NCBI GenBank assembly: GCA_001784565.1
Contig: MFRL01000094.1
Coordinates: 1 to 36,785, forward strand
Reading direction: 5' to 3'
DNA: 36,785 nucleotides
Source of the DNA: Candidatus Melainabacteria bacterium GWF2_37_15
GTDB taxonomy: Bacteria; Cyanobacteriota; Vampirovibrionia; Gastranaerophilales; UBA9971
Part shown: positions 1-5,689 of the stretch, piece after piece
How the letters are laid out: every line of letters starts with the position of its first letter
Position numbering within the stretch: the first letter of the stretch is position 1
Program-made: the position numbers and the translations under genes
The notes under the pieces: model-generated
Told to the model about the DNA's origin: nothing
The model's input: only the letters and a program-made list of their open reading frames with translations
Database searches by the model: none

Positions 1-46
1 TAAATGCTATAATCGTGGAATAATAAATGCTATAATCGTGGAATAA
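1..46. repeat. Tandem 23-bp direct repeat carrying TATAAT
   Basis: Two perfect head-to-tail copies of a 23-bp unit occupy 1-23 and 24-46. Each contains TGCTATAAT on the + strand, which matches an extended -10 promoter element (TG, one base, TATAAT). The array starts at the window edge, so more copies may lie to the left. A transcript from here would run rightwards into the hairpin at 53-105 and towards the 3' end of ftsQ. The repeat is directly visible; promoter activity is inference. Confidence 0.75.
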
Positions 47-52
47 AAGCGA

Positions 53-105
53 TGCGAAGGATCTTAATCATTACTATAAATGCAACGTTAGAAAGATCCT
101 TCGCA
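53..105. repeat. Inverted repeat (13-bp arms, 27-base loop)
   Basis: The arms TGCGAAGGATCTT (53-65) and AAGATCCTTCGCA (93-105) are perfect reverse complements around a 27-base AT-rich loop. No T-run follows on either strand, so this is not a classical intrinsic terminator. It lies 3' of ftsQ and could be a transcript-end structure, part of a small RNA driven from the tandem repeat at 1-46, or a dispersed intergenic palindrome. Confidence 0.7.
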
Positions 106-216
106 ATATTTATATTCATAAATTAAAGTATAGTTTCAACGGCTCAGGAAGACGCTTTGAGATGTTCACTGGTTAGTCTTCGAAGTGGCATTAACGCAGG
201 GGTGCACGCCACGTTA

Positions 217-1134
217 TTAATGAGCAGCGGGAGTTGATTCATCTTTTATTAGAGGCTCTTCATCCTTCTTTTTAAGCTTTATGGAAACATTGTTCCATCT
301 TAAATCAATATAATTAATGGTTTCCTTAATTTTCATTGCTTCAGGAATAACAGAAGCAACTTTTTCTATCCTTTTAAATACTTCCTTCCCTTTCAAGGCG
401 CCTATCCTCAGCCGTATGTTTTTCATCTGAATGTAGACATCATCAGGATTTCTTATATCAATATAAACAAGCTTATCAGCAGTAACGCTTTCCAGAAAGA
501 TGGCCAGCTTTTCTATATAAGGAATAAGTACTGGCTTCCATGATTTATAATCATCATAGGTAATAACTTTATAAGTATGGTAACCATTTGGTAAAGGCAG
601 GTATTTTTTTCCGAGGACTTTGACTGTTGTGCCATCCTTTGTAAATACTGCAACAGGTTCAGCCTTTTGGGTAGGGACTATAGAGAGAACTGGAGTGTTT
701 TCATCGATTACTATTCTTAATCTGGCAGGCAGCCAGTATCTTCTAACAAAAACTTTTTTAACTGGAGCCATCTTAAGAAGCTTTTCCTCAATAGGGGTTG
801 TGTCTATTAAATATAAAGGTTTTTTAGGCAAGGTTATTCCCTGTAATTTTTCCATTATCTGCTTATTAGAAATGATTTTATTCCCTTCCAGTTCAAGATA
901 TCTATTCGGATAAACAGTGAAAATATTTTCATCCAGATACCAATAAGAGAGATTAATAACCTTTAGAAAAACCCATACTATTACTATAAGAAAAATTATC
1001 CTGGTAAAAACTCTGAGCCTTGAGGTCAATATTCTTACTTTACGGATATTCCTTCTTTTTTGTAGCCTGTTTAGTCTTCTTTTATTATGACTTTTTGTCC
1101 CCAGGTCCTCTTTATCAGAAATACAGGTATTCAA
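217..1134 (-). CDS. ftsQ: Cell division protein FtsQ/DivIB
   Basis: A 305-aa bitopic membrane protein of the divisome, linking the FtsB/FtsL complex and septal wall synthesis in known systems. The sequence shows a basic cytoplasmic tail of about 40 residues, one transmembrane helix (around residues 44-62), then a POTRA-like domain (LELEGNKIISNKQIMEKL) and the beta-rich FtsQ domain with RRYWLPARLRIVIDENTP, a typical FtsQ signature. The start is TTG (TTG AAT ACC); no in-frame ATG precedes the membrane helix and a purine-rich AAGGGAAGAG lies just upstream. No other division or wall-synthesis (dcw) gene flanks it inside the window, and both flanks hold repeats. The family call is firm; the exact start is less so. 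Confidence 0.85.
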   Translation of the reverse strand: MNTCISDKEDLGTKSHNKRRLNRLQKRRNIRKVRILTSRLRVFTRIIFLIVIVWVFLKVINLSYWYLDENIFTVYPNRYLELEGNKIISNKQIMEKLQGITLPKKPLYLIDTTPIEEKLLKMAPVKKVFVRRYWLPARLRIVIDENTPVLSIVPTQKAEPVAVFTKDGTTVKVLGKKYLPLPNGYHTYKVITYDDYKSWKPVLIPYIEKLAIFLESVTADKLVYIDIRNPDDVYIQMKNIRLRIGALKGKEVFKRIEKVASVIPEAMKIKETINYIDLRWNNVSIKLKKKDEEPLIKDESTPAAH

Positions 1135-1169
1135 TTTCTTCTCTTCCCTTTTAAAGAAATAATACCTTA

Positions 1170-1175
1170 ATTATA
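1170..1175 (-). promoter_or_regulatory. Possible -10 box of the ftsQ promoter
   Basis: On the - strand TATAAT (inside TATATAAT) lies about 36 bases before the TTG start of ftsQ. No convincing -35 box is visible at 16-18 bases, so the call rests on the perfect -10 and its position alone. Confidence 0.35.
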
Positions 1176-1241
1176 TAATGCTTTTCAAAAATAACAGGTA
1201 ATCACATATTATGATTGATAAATTTAAAAATTTATATTTTT

Positions 1242-1272
1242 GCAGATGGGGCGCCGGCGGCGCCCCATCTGC
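1242..1272. repeat. Perfect GC-rich hairpin (14-bp stem, 3-base loop)
   Basis: GCAGATGGGGCGCC and GGCGCCCCATCTGC are perfect complements around GGC. It is strikingly GC-rich in an AT-rich region and stands 14 bases before a second palindrome (from 1273) that has been split by the transposon-like element at 1297-1569. It resembles dispersed intergenic palindromes (REP-like). It could also terminate the ftsQ-side transcript, but there is no T-run. Confidence 0.75.
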
Positions 1273-1296
1273 CTTTGGGGTAGGGTGGCTTCGCCA

Positions 1297-1569
1297 CAAT
1301 GTCGTCAACTTAAGAAAAAAAATTAAAAAATTGTAATATTTTCTGTCAGTAGGCTGTGGCGTTGTAATAGTTAATTTTATAAAATCCAAGTTGTCCTCGG
1401 CGTTAAAAAAAATTTAAAAAGGGGGGAAACTGGCTGCGCAGCGGCCAGTTTCCCCCCTAAAATTAACTATTACGTCAAAGCTAACCTGAAAGGAAAACAA
1501 AAATTGTGTCCTGCGCCGCTGCTTTAAAAAAATATACAGACATATTTATATACTAAGTTGACGACATTG
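1297..1569. mobile_element. MITE-like non-autonomous transposon, copy 1 (273 bp)
   Basis: The element is bounded by 16-bp perfect terminal inverted repeats, CAATGTCGTCAACTTA at 1297-1312 and its complement at 1554-1569. It is flanked by a 10-bp direct repeat, GGCTTCGCCA (1287-1296 and 1570-1579). Removing element plus one repeat restores a hairpin with 17-bp arms (one mismatch) and loop TTC, so it jumped into a palindrome. Inside lie a nested 16-bp inverted repeat (GTAATAGTTAATTTTA, 1364-1379 / 1458-1473) and a central hairpin (1421-1457). There is no transposase gene. A nearly identical inverted copy lies at 29159-29419. The ends and duplication length resemble the IS231 group of the IS4 family from memory. 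Confidence 0.85.
1421..1457. repeat. Central hairpin of MITE copy 1
   Basis: GGGGGGAAACTGGC (1421-1434) pairs with GCCAGTTTCCCCCC (1444-1457) around a 9-base loop. It is the innermost of three concentric inverted repeats in the element. In copy 2 the same hairpin survives with compensating changes (perfect 15-bp stem, loop TGC), so the fold appears to be kept. Confidence 0.8.
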
Positions 1570-1775
1570 GGCTTCGCCACCCCACCCCAAAGATAATAAC
1601 AAATCATTTACAATTTAACCACACTTCCAAAACGTTACATTATATTAAGCTGCGTAAAATTTAATAAAAATTTAAGCAATTTTTAATAAAGTTTGTTGTT
1701 TATATATGTAATAGTTTAAAAGTATATACAAAATATTGCATTTGATATTTTGCATTTAGCATAGGAGAAACAAAT

Positions 1776-2429
1776 ATGGTACAAAAAATTTCCGGTACTG
1801 ACAAGGCATTAGAAGCCCGACAGCTTCAATCCACTACTCAGGTACAAACACAAGCCAAGAAACCTGTAGCAGAAGACACAGAATTAGGCGCAGCCCTTGC
1901 CGGTAAGGCAAAAGACGTTCAGGGCAATACTCAGGTAGACGCCGAAGCACAGACAGAACAGCCCGTAGCAGAAGATACGGAAGTAGGCGAAGCCCTTGCT
2001 GGTGGTAAAGGCAAAGGACATGGCCTTGGCAACGGTGGAATTCCTCCAGGAATCCAGAAAAAAATTGATAGTGGCAAAGGATTACCTCCAGGACTTGAAG
2101 GCAAATTTCCTCAACTCCAGGAAGCAATAGATGCTAAAAAAGCTGAAGAAGAAGCCGCAGCTGAAGGCGAAGAGCCTGTAGAAGGTGAAGTAGACCTTCA
2201 AACAGCTATTGGTAACCTTATAGATCAGATTCTTGGACTTGTCCAGGGTGGTGAAGATCCTACAACAGCTGTTACAGAAACAGTAGATGGCGCTGCAATT
2301 CCAGAAGAAAGCAAACCTACCATAATGGATTCACTTCTTAATTTCGTAAAGAATTTCTTTGGTATTGAAGAAGAAGCTCCAGCAGAAGAACAAGCTCCTG
2401 TATTAGAAGAACCAGCAACAACAGCATAG
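1776..2429 (+). CDS. Acidic low-complexity protein, function unknown
   Basis: A 217-aa very acidic protein rich in Ala, Glu, Gly and Pro, with no signal peptide or membrane helix. Residues about 30-45 and 63-78 form an internal duplication (KPVAEDTELGAALAG and QPVAEDTEVGEALAG). A Gly/Lys/Pro-rich segment follows (GIPPGIQKKI then GLPPGLEGKF), and the C-terminus has a short predicted helix (MDSLLNFVKNFFGI) before an acidic Pro/Ala tail. AGGAG sits 9 bases before the ATG. An intrinsic terminator follows. I do not recognise the family. The PPG-K motif occurs in several unrelated exported proteins, so it is not diagnostic. Codon use looks like the neighbours. Confidence 0.75.
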   Translation: MVQKISGTDKALEARQLQSTTQVQTQAKKPVAEDTELGAALAGKAKDVQGNTQVDAEAQTEQPVAEDTEVGEALAGGKGKGHGLGNGGIPPGIQKKIDSGKGLPPGLEGKFPQLQEAIDAKKAEEEAAAEGEEPVEGEVDLQTAIGNLIDQILGLVQGGEDPTTAVTETVDGAAIPEESKPTIMDSLLNFVKNFFGIEEEAPAEEQAPVLEEPATTA

Positions 2430-2448
2430 TTAATAAAATAATTTACGT

Positions 2449-2478
2449 AAAAAGCCTCTAATAACTTAGAGGCTTTTT
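2449..2478. terminator. Bidirectional intrinsic terminator
   Basis: AAAAAGCCTCTAA and TTAGAGGCTTTTT form a 13-bp stem around a 4-base loop. The A-run and T-run give a poly-U tract on both strands, and the hairpin sits between two convergent genes (ends 2429 + and 2477 -). It overlaps the stop codon of the decarboxylase-like gene by two bases. Confidence 0.85.
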
Positions 2479-3760
2479 AATGTTTTATAATCTCAATTTT
2501 TTCCCTGTGTTTTAAAAACTCAAGATGCGCCTCCTGAACGACTTCCCCGGCTATAATCAGGGGAATCCCCGGCGGGTAATTAACTATTGTTTCCCTGCTA
2601 ATTAAACCTACTGCATTAGCAGGCTCTACGCTCTCTGATTTCTGAGAAAAAGCCTGCGAAGGAGTTAGCATCATTATCGGAGTTATAAAAGGCATAATGT
2701 CTGCCTGTTTATTCCCTTTTTTTAATTTTTCGTGAGCTTTATTTATGGCTTTTTCCAGCTTTTTCAGGCTTTGAGCGCTGGTATCTATACCTGTAATCGC
2801 TAATATACCCCTGTCATTATTCATCTCAAACTCGATATTAAAATTATCTTCAATAAAATCAGATAATTCCTGCGCTGAGGTGCCCGGAATCCTGAAAAAT
2901 ATCTTTGTAGGGTCTGAATTTTCAAGGAAAATAGCATCGGTGCTTGCCTTTAATCGTGTCTTCATATCATTAATGTTGTTTATTAGCTGGTTTAGTTTTT
3001 TTCTGCCTTTAGTGGAATTCAAGTATTCAATTGAAGTTTCAATGCTTGAGAGCAGAATATATGAAGGAGAAGTGGTATTTATTATATTTAAAGTCTGCTG
3101 TATCAGTTCCGGGTTAATTTTTGAGTCTTTTGACAGGTGAAGTAATGCCCCCTGGTTCATGCACCCCCCGGTTTTGTGAAGCGACTGCACGCATACATCT
3201 GCGCCACAATGGATGGCGGATTCCGGTAAAAACTCAGAAAACGGCCACAACGCCCCGTGGGCTTCATCAACAATAAGAGGAATATTTTTTTCTTTGCACA
3301 ATTGGGCGATTGATCTTATATCAGTTGCAATCCCCTCATAAGTTGGGCTGGTAAGCCATATGGCCTTTACATTATCAGGAATGTTTTGAATATTTGCACA
3401 GGTGGGTATATTCCAGTCATTATCCCAGCCTGTTTCTGCCCATACGGGTACTGCTCCTGAGAGGATGAGAGCGTTTATCACTGATTTATGAGCATTTCTT
3501 GCTATAAGTACCTTGTCACCCTGCTTTACCGTAGCCAGCATCAAGGCGATAATACCTGAGGATGAGCCGTTTACAAGGTAAAAAGAGGCTTTTGAGCCGT
3601 AAATATCTGCTGTTCTTTGCAGGGATTTTAAAATAGGGCCTGTTGGGTTTTGGAGGTTATCCAGTCCCTGGAATTCCGAGAAATCAGCAAGATCTCCTGA
3701 TGTGGTGAACAGGGTGGGGTTGGTTTTTAATATGGTTTTGATTTGTTTGGTTATGTGCAT
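2477..3760 (-). CDS. Orn/Lys/Arg decarboxylase family PLP enzyme (SpeA-like)
   Basis: A 427-aa fold-type I pyridoxal-phosphate enzyme of the short (Bacillus/cyanobacterial type) Orn/Lys/Arg decarboxylase family, probably making a polyamine precursor by decarboxylating arginine, lysine or ornithine. Visible features: a glycine/serine-rich cofactor-phosphate site (YLVNGSSSGIIALML), the aspartate that contacts the PLP ring (IVDEAHGALWPF) and the Schiff-base lysine in VQSLHKTGGCMNQGA. The C-terminal part (from about residue 345) has the family's NYPPGIPLIIAGE motif, expected to close the active site. Substrate cannot be told from sequence. The start at 3760 lies only 23 bases from the divergent toxin-antitoxin genes. 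Confidence 0.85.
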   Translation of the reverse strand: MHITKQIKTILKTNPTLFTTSGDLADFSEFQGLDNLQNPTGPILKSLQRTADIYGSKASFYLVNGSSSGIIALMLATVKQGDKVLIARNAHKSVINALILSGAVPVWAETGWDNDWNIPTCANIQNIPDNVKAIWLTSPTYEGIATDIRSIAQLCKEKNIPLIVDEAHGALWPFSEFLPESAIHCGADVCVQSLHKTGGCMNQGALLHLSKDSKINPELIQQTLNIINTTSPSYILLSSIETSIEYLNSTKGRKKLNQLINNINDMKTRLKASTDAIFLENSDPTKIFFRIPGTSAQELSDFIEDNFNIEFEMNNDRGILAITGIDTSAQSLKKLEKAINKAHEKLKKGNKQADIMPFITPIMMLTPSQAFSQKSESVEPANAVGLISRETIVNYPPGIPLIIAGEVVQEAHLEFLKHREKIEIIKH

Positions 3761-3776
3761 AGAAATATGATAGTAT
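3747..3776 (+). promoter_or_regulatory. Possible promoter giving a leaderless mntA transcript
   Basis: TTGGTT (3747-3752), an 18-base spacer and TAGTAT (3771-3776) precede the ATG at 3784 by only 7 bases, and no Shine-Dalgarno sequence is present. That geometry would put the transcript start on or next to the ATG. TATATT (3774-3779) is an alternative -10. The boxes overlap the 5' end of the divergent decarboxylase gene. Confidence 0.35.
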
Positions 3777-3783
3777 ATTTAAT

Positions 3784-4104
3784 ATGCCTGAACAAAGAAT
3801 TATAAACATAATAAAAGAACTAAATAAAAGAATTTCCGAAAAATATAAGGACTTTAAAGGAAGTTATCTTTATGGTTCAACAATAAAAAGAACACGCCGT
3901 AAAGATAGCGATATAGATATTATTGCAGTTTTTGAGGATGTTAACTGGGAAAAAGATTTTGAAATTTCAGAGATTATCTGCGATTTAATGTATAAATATG
4001 ATGTATACATTGATTTACAAAGTTATACGGCAGAAAAACTTAAAAATAATCCTTTTTTCCAAACAGAAATATTCGACAAAGGCCTGTTTTATGAAGCAGC
4101 ATAA
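3784..4104 (+). CDS. MNT-type nucleotidyltransferase (MntA-like antitoxin)
   Basis: A 106-aa minimal nucleotidyltransferase-fold protein. It has the diagnostic GSYLYGST turn followed by DSDIDIIAVF, giving the GS-x-x-x-G and D-x-D metal and nucleotide motifs of the family. In studied MntA/HepT modules this partner neutralises the HEPN toxin by AMPylating it; whether that holds here is inference. It overlaps the downstream HEPN gene by 14 bases, as expected for a co-translated pair. No Shine-Dalgarno is seen at the ATG, and a -10-like box sits immediately upstream, so the mRNA may be leaderless. Confidence 0.8.
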   Translation: MPEQRIINIIKELNKRISEKYKDFKGSYLYGSTIKRTRRKDSDIDIIAVFEDVNWEKDFEISEIICDLMYKYDVYIDLQSYTAEKLKNNPFFQTEIFDKGLFYEAA

Positions 4105-4495
4105 AGTAATTCTTGCGAGAAATTCTTTAATAAAAGCTGAGGAAGCTTTAAAAGCAGGCTTTGACAATCTTGAAATAAACCTTAATGTTGCTCAAAACAG
4201 GGCATATTATACTGTTTTTTATACAGTACTTGCTTTAGGTTATCTCGACGGGTTTGTTACGAGTAGCCATCACAGTTTGATGGGCTGGTTCAACAAGAAT
4301 TATATTCATATTAACAAAGTATTTGATGTATCTTTAAGTAAAATTTATAGCACGCTTATAAGGCATAGGGAATTTTTTGATTATGATGTAAGCGAAAATC
4401 CAGTAAAAGAAGATGTATTAAAAGATTTAAATTCTGCAAAAATATTTCTGGAAAGCTTAAGGCCGTATATTTTAAAACGAATTGAAGCGGAATAA
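4091..4495 (+). CDS. HEPN domain protein (UPF0332-like toxin)
   Basis: A 134-aa all-helical HEPN protein, the usual toxin or RNase partner of an MNT nucleotidyltransferase. The family pattern is visible: NRAYYTVFYTVLAL in helix 2, SSHHSLMGWFNKNY in the middle and RHREFFDYD near the end, matching the R...DY motif of the UPF0332 branch. The start is ATG at 4091 with AAAGG 8 bases upstream; the frame is open further upstream (to 3998), but that stretch overlaps mntA entirely and is not supported. The toxin follows the antitoxin with a 14-base overlap. It ends 5 bases before a convergent gene. Confidence 0.78.
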   Translation: MKQHKVILARNSLIKAEEALKAGFDNLEINLNVAQNRAYYTVFYTVLALGYLDGFVTSSHHSLMGWFNKNYIHINKVFDVSLSKIYSTLIRHREFFDYDVSENPVKEDVLKDLNSAKIFLESLRPYILKRIEAE

Positions 4496-4500
4496 TTTTT

Positions 4501-4836
4501 CTACGCTATGCTCTCAAGCACAAACTTATTATCAGAATAAATCTCAATATTATTAAAACTTAGCCTTTCCATGGCTTTTTTAATCTCTACATTATTCACT
4601 AAAATATGGATTTTTCTAGCGCTGAATTCCAGAAAATGATACGTGCCAATGATTGTGCCAATTTTAATGCAGTCCAGGAAATTCACGTCTGTTAAATCCA
4701 GCACTGTATGCTTGCTACGATTTTCCAAAATAGCCATCTTGGCTTTCGCTATAACACTTTCAACATTTCTATCCGGCGAAACAACCGGTTTTATAATGGT
4801 GATGTCATTGTCAAAATTTTTAATTACTAAATCCAT
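4501..4836 (-). CDS. STAS-like small protein
   Basis: A 111-aa soluble protein with alternating beta strands and helices. The segment TVLDLTDVNFLDCIKIGTII resembles the core strand-loop-helix of STAS (anti-sigma-factor antagonist) domains, where a Ser/Thr after the Asp would be the phosphorylation site. Here the position is occupied by DC, so phosphorylation is doubtful. AAAGGGG precedes the ATG by about 10 bases. No kinase or sigma factor lies nearby. The call is a fold-level impression only. Confidence 0.5.
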   Translation of the reverse strand: MDLVIKNFDNDITIIKPVVSPDRNVESVIAKAKMAILENRSKHTVLDLTDVNFLDCIKIGTIIGTYHFLEFSARKIHILVNNVEIKKAMERLSFNNIEIYSDNKFVLESIA

Positions 4837-4965
4837 ATAGTCTAACCCCTTTGGCTAACCTTTATCCCGCTGACTAAAATGTGCATTAAAATTTGCATTC
4901 ATTTCTTGTTAGATAATCGAAATAAATATTTACAATCTTTAACATTTCTTAACTTTTTAAGGGAA

Positions 4966-5047
4966 ATTCATATGAATGGAGTAGGGGCAGACACACAGGT
5001 CTGCCCCTACAATTTTATTTATGATTAGCGGTGCGAAATAGCGCACC
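4966..5047. repeat. Cluster of three intergenic palindromes
   Basis: Three adjacent palindromes fill the gap between two genes: ATTCATATGAAT (4966-4977), a perfect 12-bp stem GTAGGGGCAGAC / GTCTGCCCCTAC with a 6-base loop (4981-5010), and GGTGCG / CGCACC around AAATAG (5030-5047). None has a T-run. The middle one is of the GTAGGGGC...GCCCCTAC type that I remember as a dispersed intergenic palindrome in many genomes. They may be REP-like repeats or protect the 3' end of the mRNA. Confidence 0.65.
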
Positions 5048-5057
5048 CTTGCTCTAG

Positions 5058-5504
5058 TTAACCTTCTAATCTAAGATTTTCACCTGCAACATCAACAAAT
5101 CCATTATTATTGTCACTAAAAATTTTTCTTGAAGCATATTTAAATTTACTTTGACCGTTTATAACAGCCGCAGTACCCGGTTTAAGCAAAATATGAACGT
5201 TTTCACCTTCGATATTGGCTATTTTTGCCCAGGCCGAACCCATCCTACCTTTCTCTAAAGTTAATTGAGCATTATCTTTCATTGTTCCTATTGATAGTCC
5301 ACAACCTTTACTTATTAATGTACTCCCTCCATTTATTTCATCAATTTTTACGTCTCGGAATTCAGGACTTTCTAATTTTAAATAAGCATTGATATGATTT
5401 TCTCTAATAGCAACTTGTTTACTACGGCCTTCAGTAAACATGTTTGCTGTACCGTGAATTCCTGAAAAACCTAACTTTGAATTTGAAATGCCTGAAATAG
5501 TCAT
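5058..5504 (-). CDS. Hypothetical protein with short N-terminal GFSG tag
   Basis: A 148-aa protein of unknown function. The first 15 residues (MTISGISNSKLGFSG) resemble the N-terminal tags seen in two other small proteins of this window (17906-18163 and 8156-8875). The rest is a run of short hydrophobic-polar strands with regularly spaced Gly and Ile/Val, which could be a small beta-solenoid (bactofilin-like), but no family motif is recognised. AAGGA lies upstream of the ATG. The upstream DNA carries the shared motif described in the findings, including TTGACA at 43-60 bases from the start. Confidence 0.6.
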   Translation of the reverse strand: MTISGISNSKLGFSGIHGTANMFTEGRSKQVAIRENHINAYLKLESPEFRDVKIDEINGGSTLISKGCGLSIGTMKDNAQLTLEKGRMGSAWAKIANIEGENVHILLKPGTAAVINGQSKFKYASRKIFSDNNNGFVDVAGENLRLEG

Positions 5505-5689
5505 TATTTTCTATCCTTATTTTACTGATAATTAATTCTTAACGTTTAAACGCCTGTCAATAAAAAAATTAATAAAATTTTATCCTACTGGTTACAATTT
5601 GTTACAACTAACTGTGTATTTACAGGTGCGTTTTGTATTCGTATAGTTATATAATAAAAAAACATAACGAAGAGTTAGGAGGAGTTGCC

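Noticed and set aside
1-46. Start of a CRISPR array
   Set aside because: The two 23-bp units are directly adjacent with no spacer between them and no cas genes are present.
1171-1389. 72-codon open frame on the - strand and a similar one at 29228-29425 sharing a long peptide
   Set aside because: The shared peptide comes only from the two copies of the MITE-like element; there is no ribosome site and the frames run through the terminal repeats and hairpins.
1364-1473. Inner inverted repeat as a separate, later inserted transposon
   Set aside because: No target duplication is visible around it and both outer copies contain it, so it is part of the element as far as the window shows.
1834-2127. 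Antisense open frame inside the acidic protein gene
   Set aside because: It is a shadow of the repetitive coding sequence, with no ribosome site or family resemblance.
3998-4090. Longer HEPN protein starting at an upstream in-frame ATG
   Set aside because: That stretch overlaps the MNT antitoxin completely and reads as an out-of-frame shadow of it; the ATG at 4091 has a ribosome site and fits the family length.
5633-5689. N-terminal extension of SerA
   Set aside because: It lacks a ribosome site, whereas the ATG at 5690 has a strong one and matches the family start.
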